Positions 51,001 through 58,443 of a stretch of 64,000 bases of DNA are shown here, one piece after another. The position numbers were made by a program, and so were the translations under genes. This DNA is from Candidatus Phosphoribacter hodrii (GTDB lineage: Bacteria; Actinomycetota; Actinomycetes; Actinomycetales; Dermatophilaceae). Every line of letters starts with the position of its first letter. Position 1 is the stretch's first letter. Where the stretch lies: assembly GCA_016707175.1 (NCBI GenBank), contig JADJIB010000002.1:620001-684000 (forward strand). Reading direction: 5' to 3'. The notes below the pieces were generated by a model. The model was not told the DNA's origin. It did not search any database and saw only the letters and a list, made by a program, of their open reading frames with translations.

Positions 51001-51568
51001 CGGCCCCGAAGATGTCCCGCAGCTCCGCGGCGGCCTCGCGGGCCGCGGCATACTGCCCCACGCGCAGTTTCGTCTGGACCTCGCCGCCGACGCAGCCCGT
51101 GGTCGCGATGAGCCCGCCGGAGAACCTCGAGAGGAGGTCGCGGTCCATCCGAGGCTTGAAGTAGTGGCCTTCGAGTGACGCCAGGGAACTCATCCGGAAG
51201 AGGTTGTGCATGCCTCCAGTGGTGCGGGCCAGCAGCGTCATGTGGGTGTAGGCGCCGCCGCCGCCGACGTCGTCCTTGTTGGCCGGGTCGTCGCCGAACC
51301 GGACCCGCGTCTTGTCGGTGCGGTGGGTGCCCGGCGTGAGATAGGCCTCGACCCCGATGATCGGCTTGATCCCCCGTTTGCGGGCCTTGGACCAGAACTC
51401 ATAGGCGCCGAAAACGTAGCCGTGGTCGGTGGTGGCGATGGCCGGCATACCCATCCGCACGGCCGCGTCGAGCAACTCGTCGATCCGCGCGGCGCCGTCG
51501 AGCATGGAGTACTCGGTGTGGACGTGCAGGTGCGCGAAGCTGCGCTCGGAGGCGGGTGGGGTGGACAT
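48011..51568 (-). CDS. dnaE: DNA polymerase III alpha subunit
   Basis: 1,185 residues, DnaE1 size. The N-terminal PHP domain starts FAHLHVHTEYSMLDGAARID. The polymerase Asp triad region PDFDVDFDE lies at about residues 417-425 (after IRVGPGRGSGAGSMCAYA). Helix-hairpin-helix and beta-clamp binding parts follow, then an OB fold near residue 1026 (VTVAGLVTNLQLKRTKKGDL). It is the replicative polymerase. ATG 51568 (STPPASERSFAHL) is chosen; a longer reading starts inside the palindromic repeat. Confidence 0.95.
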   Translation of the reverse strand: MSTPPASERSFAHLHVHTEYSMLDGAARIDELLDAAVRMGMPAIATTDHGYVFGAYEFWSKARKRGIKPIIGVEAYLTPGTHRTDKTRVRFGDDPANKDDVGGGGAYTHMTLLARTTGGMHNLFRMSSLASLEGHYFKPRMDRDLLSRFSGGLIATTGCVGGEVQTKLRVGQYAAAREAAAELRDIFGAGNFYAEVMDHGLPIERQTQRELLRLAKDLGLPLLATNDLHYTKAEDSTAHAALLCVQSGSTLMDPGRFKFDAEEFYLKSPAQMRELFRELPEACDNTLLVAEQCDVSFTEEEGRYMPRFPCPEGESETTWFIKEVQRGLHKRYPGGIPTAVQERADFEVEVILGKGYPGYFLVVADFINWAKDHGIRVGPGRGSGAGSMCAYAMGITDLDPIVHGLLFERFLNPERPSMPDFDVDFDERRRGEVIRYVTDTYGEDRVAQIVTYGTIKAKQAVKDAARVMGHPFAMGDRLTKVMPADVMGKSMPLSGIFDSSHARYAEAADFRKVHEEDPQAREVVTTALGLEGLKRQWGVHAAGVIMSSEPLADLIPIMRREQDGQIITQFDYPSCEKLGLVKMDFLGLRNLTILDDAIANIETNRGETIDLDVLSRTLDDKGTFELLARADTLGVFQLDGGGMRTLLRLMQPDNFEDISAALSLYRPGPMGANSHTNYALRKTGKQPITPIHPELEAPLAEILGPTYGLIVYQEQVQHIAQRVAGYTLGKADMLRRAMGKKKKEILDAEFVPFEAGMLANGYSAAAIKALWDVLVPFSDYAFNKSHTAAYGLVSYWTAYLKANFPAEYMAALLTSVRDDKDKSALYLNECRHMGIKVLPPDVNSSVGNFAAVGSDIRFGLEAIRNVGRNVVDSIIAARTEKGDFTSFEDFLRKCPATVLNKRTIESLVKAGAFDSLGHQRAGLVRIHEAYVDALVDEKRQEAIGQDSLFGDFGFGGDDGEAVQLVVLPPIPEVEWDKATLLAFEREMLGLYVSDHPLFGIEHVLAAHADTSIASLMGDEPRPDGTQVTVAGLVTNLQLKRTKKGDLWAIATVEDLDGAIECLFFPSSYQNVATRLVPDLVVSVRGRVNARDDTVSIYAQELNVPDLTDGPRGPVVLSMSLRQATGAGIERLRDILGQHPGVTEVHVRLNQPGRSVLMRLDDTYRVTPSPALYGDLKALLGQGCLA

Positions 51569-51650
51569 CGCAGCAACTGTATGCCGCCCCGCCGACGACC
51601 CCGCGCGTGTCGCCGCCCGTGTCGCCCCCGTCCACCCCCGACCCCTTGCG

Positions 51651-51701
51651 GGGTCGAGGTATTCCGCTATCAGCAGACGATGGCGGAATACCTCGACCCG
51701 G
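51651..51701. repeat. 51-bp palindromic element, copy 2
   Basis: Arms GGGTCGAGGTATTCCGCTAT and ATGGCGGAATACCTCGACCC. It starts 7 bases after the stop of the pseudouridine synthase gene and lies upstream of dnaE. Copy 1 at 11330-11380 differs at 3 positions. Confidence 0.9.
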
Positions 51702-51707
51702 CAGGTC

Positions 51708-52646
51708 TCAGCGCGCGGGCGAGTCGGCCAACACGTCCAGGGCGTGCTCGAGGTCGGCCGGATAGGGGCTGGCGAAGGTGACCCACTCACCCGTCCCAGG
51801 GTGCTCGAAGCCCAGCCCGACGGCGTGCAGCCACTGCCGGTCCAGGCCGAGGCGCGCCGACACCTTGGGGTCGGCGCCATAGAGCGGGTCGCCGCAGCAC
51901 GGGTGGTGCAGCGCCGAGAGGTGCACCCGGATCTGATGGGTTCGCCCCGTCTCGAGCTTGATCTCCAGCAGCGAGGCCCCATGGAAAGCCTCGATCACCT
52001 CGTAATGGGTGACGGCCGGCTTCCCAGAGGCCATGACGGCGAACTTGAACTCGTGCGCCGGGTGACGTCCGATCGGCGCGTCCACGGTGCCCGTCATCGG
52101 GTCAGGGAGCCCCTGGACGAGCGCGTGGTAGGTCTTGTCGACCGTCCGGGAACGGAAGGCATGCTTGAGCCTGCTGTAGGCGTATTCGCTCTTGGCGACC
52201 ACCATGAGCCCCGAGGTGCCCACATCGAGTCGGCTGACGATGCCCTGCCGCTCGCTGGCCCCCGACGTGGCGATCCGGTAGCCAGCCGCAGCGAGCCCTG
52301 AGACGACGTTGGGGCCGGTCCAGCCCACGCTCGGGTGCGCCGCCACGCCGACGGGTTTGTCGACGACGACGAGGTCGTCGTCGTCGTGGACGATGCTCAT
52401 CCCGGGGACCGGCTCGGCGACGAGTTCGACGCCTGCACTCGGGGCGTCCGGGATGACGACCTCGAGGACGTCGCCCGCGCTCACCCGGGCCGATTTGGGG
52501 CTCACCCTCTCGTTGAGGGTGACCATGCCGTCGGCGGCGAGTTCGGCCGCACGCGTGCGCGAGAACCCAAACAACCGGGCAATGGCCGCGTCGACGCGCT
52601 CACCGTCAAGTCCGTCCGGAACGAACAGGGTGCGCGCGTCACCCAT
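51708..52646 (-). CDS. RluA/RluD-type pseudouridine synthase
   Basis: 312 residues from ATG 52646. An N-terminal S4 domain (FGFSRTRAAELAADGMVTLN) precedes the catalytic domain with Asp in GIVSRLDVGTSGLMVVAK and LETGRTHQIRVHLSALHHP. The place after lspA is where RluD homologues sit in many bacteria, so 23S rRNA modification is likely. It overlaps lspA by 8 nt. Confidence 0.92.
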   Translation of the reverse strand: MGDARTLFVPDGLDGERVDAAIARLFGFSRTRAAELAADGMVTLNERVSPKSARVSAGDVLEVVIPDAPSAGVELVAEPVPGMSIVHDDDDLVVVDKPVGVAAHPSVGWTGPNVVSGLAAAGYRIATSGASERQGIVSRLDVGTSGLMVVAKSEYAYSRLKHAFRSRTVDKTYHALVQGLPDPMTGTVDAPIGRHPAHEFKFAVMASGKPAVTHYEVIEAFHGASLLEIKLETGRTHQIRVHLSALHHPCCGDPLYGADPKVSARLGLDRQWLHAVGLGFEHPGTGEWVTFASPYPADLEHALDVLADSPAR

Positions 52647-53262
52647 CGCGTTCCGTCCCCCGCGGCTCAGGTATGCCGTCCGCCTCACCAGATCCGTCCG
52701 CCTCACCAGATCCTCCCGCGCCGTCCCGACGTCCATCCAGGCCGATGCCTCGCAGGGCGAGCAGGCCGATCAGCAGGGCGGCCCCGACGATGGCGATGTC
52801 GGCGACGTTGCCGACGAACCAGCCGTTGTAGTCGATGAAGTCCACCACGTGGCCGCGGCCGAAGCCCGGGTCGCGGATCAGCCGATCGGTCAGGTTGCCC
52901 AGCGCGCCGCCGAGGATCAAGCCGAAGGCCCAGGCCCAGGCCATGCTGCCCAGCCGTCGACTGGCCCGGATGAGGACGACGAGGACGACGACGGCCAGGA
53001 TGGTGAGCAGCCACGTGCTACCGGTCCCGACCGAGAAGGCAGCCCCGGGGTTACGGACGAGGTAGAGGCGCAGGAAGGCGCCGAGGAGGTCCTGGGGAGG
53101 GGCGTTGGTGAGGGCGGCGAGGGCCCACGCCTTGCTCGCTTGGTCGAGGACGTAGACCACGACCGCGATCCCGACGAATAGCCAGATGAGCCGACGTGAC
53201 CCGGAAACTCGGGTCGGTCGGGGGGACGGTGCGCTCAGGCGCGCTCTGCTTTCTCCTTGCAT
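52639..53262 (-). CDS. lspA: Lipoprotein signal peptidase
   Basis: 207 residues, four membrane segments. The aspartic protease pair is in GALGNLTDRLI and GHVVDFIDYNGWFVGNVADI. VYVLDQASKAWAL and VRNPGAAFSVGTGSTWLLT are family blocks. It removes signal peptides from lipoproteins in the membrane. The ATG at 53262 overlaps the DksA-like gene by 28 nt; another ATG at 53271 is possible. The C-terminal tail is low complexity (GGSGEADGSGEADG). Confidence 0.92.
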   Translation of the reverse strand: MQGESRARLSAPSPRPTRVSGSRRLIWLFVGIAVVVYVLDQASKAWALAALTNAPPQDLLGAFLRLYLVRNPGAAFSVGTGSTWLLTILAVVVLVVLIRASRRLGSMAWAWAFGLILGGALGNLTDRLIRDPGFGRGHVVDFIDYNGWFVGNVADIAIVGAALLIGLLALRGIGLDGRRDGAGGSGEADGSGEADGIPEPRGTERDG

Positions 53263-54254
53263 GACCTGCATAGGGTCGCACGGGGAGCGGCCTGGAGTCG
53301 AAACTTGCCGATCGGCAGACCGCACGCCTCGCAGATCCCGTAGCTGCCGTTGTCCAACCGCTCCAACGCGTGCCGGTTCTGGGCCAGCTTGTCCCGGGAG
53401 ATATTGGCCAGCGAGATCTCCTGCTCGCGCTCGTAGGTCTTGGCTCCCGCGTCGGCCTGGTCATCACCAGACCCGTCGCCCGCATCCCAGATGAGGCCCT
53501 GGAGGTCTTCCTCGGCGGTGGCGATGTCGGCTAGCCCGCGAGCGATGTCCCGCTCGATCTCCTGGCGCACCTCCCGCAATTCGGCTTCGGTCCACGGCTC
53601 CTCGTCCTCGCGTACGGGAGGCATGTCCGCTGACACAGAGCTGATGACCGTGGAGGCGGACCGAACCGCCGACACGGCCTTGGCGCTCGCGGCCTTCGCC
53701 GGTGCAGCCTTGGCAGGTGCGGCCTTGGCAGGTGCAGCCTTCGCCGGTGCAGCCTTCGCCGGTGCAGCCTTCGCCGGTGCAGCCTTCGTGGGTGCGGCCT
53801 TGGCAGGTGCAACCTTGGCGGACACAGTCTTCGCGGGGTCTGACGTCACGGTTGCCACCTTCGCCGGGGCAGCCTTGGTCGCCGCCGTTCTGGTTGTCGC
53901 CTTCACAGGTGTCGCCTTCGCGGGTGTTGCCTTCACTGCGGCCGCCTTGGCAGGTGCCCGCTTGGCCAGTGTCGCCTTCGCGGGTGTTGCCTTCACTGCC
54001 GCCGCCTTCGCGGGTGCCCGCTTGGCCAGTGTCGCCTTCGCGGGTGTTGCCTTCACTGCCGCCGCCTTCGCGGCCGGCCTGGTCTTGACGACAGGTGCGT
54101 GGCCTGGGGCTGGGTCGGGGTGACCCGATGGATCGGCTTCGCTCGACCGGGTGCCAGCCACTGCTCCTGACAGCACCGCCCGAACCGCTCGAGCGACGCT
54201 TGCCGTCGCTCGACCGGCAGCAGCCGCGGCGTTCTTGCCCTTCGTCGCCGCCAT
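53235..54254 (-). CDS. DksA/TraR zinc-finger protein with long Lys/Ala/Pro repeat tail
   Basis: 339 residues. Residues about 55-195 are repeats of KAAPA, KATPAK and AKRAPAK units, like histone H1 tails. The C-terminal 110 residues are a DksA/TraR domain: coiled coil WTEAELREVRQEIERDIARG, then the zinc finger GICEACGLPIGKFRLQAA with TLCRSCKEKA (four Cys). DksA-type proteins act in the RNA polymerase secondary channel; the tail probably binds DNA or polyphosphate (inference). Repeats of 42 bases in the DNA (53,900-54,060) suggest tail growth by slippage. Confidence 0.88.
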   Translation of the reverse strand: MAATKGKNAAAAAGRATASVARAVRAVLSGAVAGTRSSEADPSGHPDPAPGHAPVVKTRPAAKAAAVKATPAKATLAKRAPAKAAAVKATPAKATLAKRAPAKAAAVKATPAKATPVKATTRTAATKAAPAKVATVTSDPAKTVSAKVAPAKAAPTKAAPAKAAPAKAAPAKAAPAKAAPAKAAPAKAASAKAVSAVRSASTVISSVSADMPPVREDEEPWTEAELREVRQEIERDIARGLADIATAEEDLQGLIWDAGDGSGDDQADAGAKTYEREQEISLANISRDKLAQNRHALERLDNGSYGICEACGLPIGKFRLQAAPRATLCRSCKEKAERA

Positions 54255-54500
54255 GGTCGTCCGGCCCCTTCCGGTGTCCGCTCGCCCGATGGGTGTATGG
54301 ACGATCGCGCCGAGAATAGGCCACCTGCCCGGTTTCAGGGGGGTTTGGCGCCAATCCGCGCCCGTCTAGGTACGTGAAGGTGACCTAGATCATCAGACCG
54401 GGCACCGAACGAGGGCCCGGAACAGGTCCGGGCCCTCGTCGAGGTGGTGCTGCGCGGCATACCGGAACTAGGTCCGGCCGCGGCCACGCGGGTGACGCGA
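54255..54500. other. Gene-free gap between divIVA and the DksA-like gene
   Basis: Holds the divIVA terminator (54409-54439), a GTATGCCG word (54455) and, nearer the DksA-like gene, an inverted repeat CTAGGT, 11 bases, ACCTAG (54366-54388) that could be an operator. No clear promoter pair is seen. Confidence 0.5.
54409..54439 (-). terminator. divIVA terminator
   Basis: A perfect 12-bp stem (ACGAGGGCCCGG with CCGGGCCCTCGT) and a 7-base loop, about 60 bases after the divIVA stop on the minus strand. No strong U run. Confidence 0.75.
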
Positions 54501-55793
54501 TCAGGCGGAGGCGTCGGCTCCGGTGTTGGTCAGCTCCGAGAGCTTGTCCTCGAAGTAGGACCGCAGCTGCGAGCGGTAGGTGCGCTCGAAACCACGCAGC
54601 TCGTCGATCTTGCGCTCCATCGACGTGCGCTGGCCCTCGAGCTCCTCGAGAACGGCGGCCTTCTTCTGCTGCGCCTCGGCGACCATGCCCGTCGAGCGCT
54701 CGCGCGCCTCGGTGAGCATCTGCTCCTTGAGGTTGGCGGCCTCGGCAAGCATCTCATCGTGCTGACGCTGGGCCGTGCCGACGAGCTCGTCGTGGCGGTT
54801 CTGAGCGGTCGAGACCAACTCGTCGTGCCGGCTCTGAGCCGTCGCCACCAGGTCGTCGTGCTGACGCTGGCCGCTGCCGACGAGCTCGTCGAACCGGGCC
54901 TGGCCGGTCGCGAGCAGCTCGTTGTGGCGGTTCTCGGCGGCCGAGACCAGCTCGTGGCGCTTGGCCTCGCCCTGGGCAACGTGCTCGTCGTGCAACCGCT
55001 GGGCCAACTCGATGAGGCCCGCGGCGCTTCCCGCGCCCGTCGCACCGGCACCGACGAGAGCCGCGGCGGGTGCCGCCGGCGCCTCGACCCGGGTCGCCTC
55101 GATGGACTGACGCTCACGCTCGGCCGCAGCCTGGGCCGCCGCCTCAGCCTGCTCGGCGCGTGCCTGCGCGTCGGCGGCGCTCGCCTGTGCCTCAGCGGCG
55201 CGCTGCTCCGCCTCGCTGACCCTGGCCGCAGCCTCCTGCGCCTTGGCGTCGGCCTCGGCCGCGCGAGCCTCGATCTCGTAGAGGTGCTTCTCGGCCTCTG
55301 CGGCCCGCGACCCGAACTCTTCGGCGCGACGCTGGGCGTCGGCAACCGCGGCTTCGGCGTCCTGGACCAACCGGGGGCCACCATCGGCCTGGGCCTGGGC
55401 GTCGGCCAACGAGCCCCGCAGCCCATCGAGCCGACTCTGCAGGCCATCGAACTCGGCGCGCGCGCTGCCGATCGATTCCAGGACCCGAGCGTGCTCGGTC
55501 TGGGCCTGGGCCAACTCCGCATTCGCCTCGGCGAGTCGGGCTTCGGCCTCGTCGGCCGCCCGAGTGTCGACAAACGCTGGTGCCGCAACGGTCGCGGCGT
55601 CGGTGATCGACATCCCGCGGCCGGCCCGGCAGTCGGCCAACTGCTGCTTGTAGTCGTCCCGCTGCGCAAGCAGCGAACGCATCTCGGCGACGATTTCATC
55701 GAGGAAATCGTCGACGTCGCGCTCGTCGTACCCCTTACGGAACTGGGTCGTCTGGAAGTGCTTGTTCAGCACTTGTTCGGGCGTGAGCGCCAT
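54501..55793 (-). CDS. divIVA: DivIVA/Wag31 polar growth protein
   Basis: 430 residues. The N-terminal DivIVA domain (LTPEQVLNKHFQTTQFRKGY, ERDVDDFLDEIVAEMRSLLA) binds curved membrane. A very long Ala/Glu-rich coiled coil follows. At about residues 270-350 there are seven copies of an 11-residue unit of the type RHDELVSTAQN. It organises polar or septal wall growth in actinobacteria. It follows yggT by about 145 bases, which contain the likely promoter. Confidence 0.93.
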   Translation of the reverse strand: MALTPEQVLNKHFQTTQFRKGYDERDVDDFLDEIVAEMRSLLAQRDDYKQQLADCRAGRGMSITDAATVAAPAFVDTRAADEAEARLAEANAELAQAQTEHARVLESIGSARAEFDGLQSRLDGLRGSLADAQAQADGGPRLVQDAEAAVADAQRRAEEFGSRAAEAEKHLYEIEARAAEADAKAQEAAARVSEAEQRAAEAQASAADAQARAEQAEAAAQAAAERERQSIEATRVEAPAAPAAALVGAGATGAGSAAGLIELAQRLHDEHVAQGEAKRHELVSAAENRHNELLATGQARFDELVGSGQRQHDDLVATAQSRHDELVSTAQNRHDELVGTAQRQHDEMLAEAANLKEQMLTEARERSTGMVAEAQQKKAAVLEELEGQRTSMERKIDELRGFERTYRSQLRSYFEDKLSELTNTGADASA

Positions 55794-55938
55794 GGTTCAC
55801 CTCGACGGACAGTGGATAGTAGCGACCTAACGTTATCTAATCGAGTCCTGATGACCCAACCGGACGGTAGCCGACGTCGCGTAAGGGCCCGATCCTCGGG
55901 CGCGGTTGCGTCTGCTCAAAGTCCCCAATTCGCCTGCG

Positions 55939-56220
55939 CTAGAACGGTTGCAGGCTCATCAGGGTGGACGTGAGCAGGAAGAGAATGATGAAGGCCAGAT
56001 CGATGCGGATCGACCCCAAGGTGATGCTGGGGACGATCTTGCGGACCAACCGCAGGGGCGGATCGGTGACGGTGTAGACGGCCTCGGCCAGGACGAGGAC
56101 GATCCCGTGGGGTCGCCAGGACCGGGCCAGCACCCGGACCCAGTCGAGCACGAGTCGACCGATGAGGAAGACGAAGAAGATGAACAGAAGGGTCGAGATG
56201 ACCTGCCACACGCCGCGCAT
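55939..56220 (-). CDS. YggT family membrane protein
   Basis: 93 residues with two membrane segments: VWQVISTLLFIFFVFLIGRL and IRIDLAFIILFLLTSTLMSL. Between them is the family block YTVTDPPLRLVRKIVPSI. Located between sepF and divIVA, as ylmG is in Gram-positive division clusters. Role in division is likely but not well defined. Confidence 0.88.
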   Translation of the reverse strand: MRGVWQVISTLLFIFFVFLIGRLVLDWVRVLARSWRPHGIVLVLAEAVYTVTDPPLRLVRKIVPSITLGSIRIDLAFIILFLLTSTLMSLQPF

Positions 56221-56284
56221 CGGCCCATCGTCCCCGATCTGGCTGTGAGGTGGGTATGCCGCCGCGCCGACTCGGCCCGGCCGC

Positions 56285-56749
56285 TCAGCTCTGGTTGAAC
56301 GGGCTCCGCGGCGAACGGACCGCCGGAGACTCCTCGGCGGTGACCTCGACGTGGGCCGGCGAGAGCAGGAAGACCTTCGCGGTGACCCGTTCGATGGCGC
56401 CGTGCAGGCCGAAGACCAGGCCGGCCGCGAAGTCGACGAGGCGCTTGGCGTCGGCGTCGTCCATCTCGGTGAGGTTCATGATGACCGGGGTGCCCTCGCG
56501 GAACGACTCGCCGATCGCCTTAGCCTCGTTGTAAGTGCGCGGGTGGATCGTCGTGATCCGGGTGAGCGACCCCATGTCGGGGTCCCGCACGACCGACGCG
56601 ACCGAGGTCGGCCGGGACGGCAAGGGCGTGACGGCAGCCGTGTGCTCCGAGACGCGGTCGTCCTCGTAGGCCTCGTCGTAGGAGCCGTAACGCTCGTCCT
56701 CCTCGGCGAGCCCGAGGTACACCATCGTCTTGCGAAGTGCCCCAGCCAT
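56285..56749 (-). CDS. sepF: Cell division protein SepF
   Basis: 154 residues. The N-terminal membrane-binding helix (MAGALRKTMVYLGL), acidic linker and C-terminal SepF domain (ITTIHPRTYNEAKAIGESFR; GTPVIMNLTEMDDADAKRLV; GLVFGLHGAIERVTAKVFLL) are all present. It links FtsZ to the membrane; actinobacteria lack FtsA, so this is the main anchor. Confidence 0.94.
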   Translation of the reverse strand: MAGALRKTMVYLGLAEEDERYGSYDEAYEDDRVSEHTAAVTPLPSRPTSVASVVRDPDMGSLTRITTIHPRTYNEAKAIGESFREGTPVIMNLTEMDDADAKRLVDFAAGLVFGLHGAIERVTAKVFLLSPAHVEVTAEESPAVRSPRSPFNQS

Positions 56750-56828
56750 GGGCCGATCCCCTTTATCCGTGGATGTCTACTCAGCCAGCAGTCGCAGCGG
56801 GTGCGCGGCATACGGGCCTGGCTCGACG

Positions 56829-57614
56829 TTAGCGAAGGGTCGGGCGCGATCCGAGGATTGCCGTGCCGACACGCAGGTGTGTCGCGCCATGACGGATCGC
56901 CACCTCAAGATCTCCGCTCATCCCGGCGGAGATCCAGGTGGCGTCGGGAACGACCGCGCGCACCGCGCGGGAGACGTCGGCGAGCCTGCCGAACGCGGGG
57001 CCAGGATCGACGCCCAAGGGCGCGACCGCCATGACACCGAGAAGGTCGAGAGCGGCGCTGGCCTGCACCGCGGCGACCAGGCCCCCCACGTCCGCCGGGT
57101 CGGCGCCTCCCCTAGCCGGTCCCGCTGACGCCGCCGCAGTCGCCACCGCTCCTAACGTCGCCGCGGGGCGGGCCGGGTCGAGGTCGACCTGAACGAGGAC
57201 GCGCAGCCGTCGATCGGCTGCGGCAGCCCCTCGATCCAAGGCCGTGACGAGTTTGAGCCGGTCGACGGTATGGACGACATCGGCATAGCTCGCGACCGAG
57301 GCCGCCTTGTTGGTCTGGATCTGGCCGATGAAGTGCAGCCGCAGACCTGCCGTGTCGGCCTTGACGTCGGCGAACTTCGCGGACGCCTCCTGGTCGCGGT
57401 TCTCCCCCATGTCCCGCACCCCCAAGGCGGCCAACCGACGCACGTCGGAGGCGGGGAAGAACTTCGTCACCACGATCACGGTGACCTCGGCCGGATCGCG
57501 CCCGGCCGCGTCACAGGCGCGAGCAACCCGCTCCCGCACGTCGGCGAGCCCAGCCCGCAACGCCTCGGCCCGCTGGTCGCCCACCTCGGTCGGCTGGGGC
57601 GAAAACCCGGTCAC
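56829..57614 (-). CDS. PLP homeostasis protein YggS/YlmE
   Basis: 261 residues. The PLP lysine is in EVTVIVVTKFFPASDVRRLA; GVRDMGENRDQEASAKFADV, LHFIGQIQTNKAASVASYAD and ISAGMSGDLEVAIRHGATHL are family blocks. Fold-type III barrel without enzyme activity known; controls PLP levels. GTG 57614 overlaps pgeF by 4 nt; longer readings of the frame are rejected. Confidence 0.92.
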   Translation of the reverse strand: MTGFSPQPTEVGDQRAEALRAGLADVRERVARACDAAGRDPAEVTVIVVTKFFPASDVRRLAALGVRDMGENRDQEASAKFADVKADTAGLRLHFIGQIQTNKAASVASYADVVHTVDRLKLVTALDRGAAAADRRLRVLVQVDLDPARPAATLGAVATAAASAGPARGGADPADVGGLVAAVQASAALDLLGVMAVAPLGVDPGPAFGRLADVSRAVRAVVPDATWISAGMSGDLEVAIRHGATHLRVGTAILGSRPTLR

Positions 57615-58382
57615 GACGTCTCCGTGGGGTGGCTGGGTCGCTCGATCAGGTATGCCGGGTCCACGGCATACCTGCGGATCGCCCCGGCGAAGCGCCCGGT
57701 CGGTGAGGTGCGGCGGTAGGAGAACAACCGGTCGTCCTCGCGGGTGCACCCCGGCACCCACGTCACCGGAACGCCGCGACCGGCCAACTGCGCGACGACT
57801 CCGGCGCCGACGTCGATAGCGGGCGTGCCGGTCCACGAGACGGTGGCGCTGGCCGGCTCGACCGCGGCTGCCGCCGCCCGCATCTCCTCGGGGACCTCGT
57901 AGCAGCGACCGCACACCGACGGACCGACAACGGCGTAGGGGGCGCGCGCGCCAAGGTCGGCCATGGCGTCGAGGGCGGCGCCGACGACACCGGCGACCAG
58001 ACCTGGACGCCCGGCGTGGACGGCGCCGACGACACCGGCCTCGGGGTCAGCCAGCAGGACGGGGACGCAGTCGGCCACCATGACGACCAGCGCCAGGTCA
58101 CTGGCCCGCGTGATCACCGCGTCGCACGCGGGCGGATCGCCCTGCCACGGACCGTCGATGACCTCAACCGTGGCGCCGTGGCACTGGTCCATGAACACCA
58201 GTCGCTCAGCGGGCAGACCAAGCTCGGCGGCCACCGCCGCGCGGTTCGCCTCGACCTGCGGCCGGTTCGTCACCGACGTGACGGGCCAGGTTGAGCTCTC
58301 CGAAGGGTGCCGAGCTCACCCCGCCGTGGCGGTCGGTGATGGCCACGTCGATACCGGCGCGCCGTTCGTGCCAGAAGAACAC
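57611..58382 (-). CDS. pgeF: Purine nucleoside phosphorylase/laccase-like PgeF (YfiH), single-base shift near N-terminus
   Basis: From GTG 58382 (TGGAGC upstream) the first frame gives FFWHERRAGIDVAITDRHGG and SSAPFGELNLARHVGDEP. Then near 58,255-58,272 the reading moves to QVEANRAAVAAELGLPAERL and runs to 57611. Zinc ligands of the family are seen as FMDQCHGATVEVID, MVADCVPVLLAD and GAVHAGRPGLVAGV. The repaired protein has about 256 residues. It lies after ftsZ, the usual place of ylmD. Family members edit or phosphorolyse purine nucleosides; older names call them polyphenol oxidases. Confidence 0.87.
57649..57672. repeat. Facing pair of GGTATGCCG words inside the 3' end of pgeF
   Basis: GGTATGCCG, 6-base loop, CGGCATACC: a perfect 9-bp stem, about 40 bases before the pgeF stop. 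Confidence 0.85.
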
Positions 58383-58443
58383 GGCTCCACGCTAACGCGG
58401 GACGCTGACGACCACGGACGTGTCGACCACCGACGCGCTGCGG

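Noticed and set aside
47978..51178. A 1,066-codon open frame on the plus strand opposite dnaE
   Set aside because: It is a shadow of dnaE: high GC and few stops on the opposite strand; its translation is D/G/L/R-rich with no domain.
51429..51781. Short frames encoding EVFRYQQ and AEYLDPA peptides at both palindrome copies
   Set aside because: The shared peptide comes from the repeated DNA element; neither frame has a proper start or homology.
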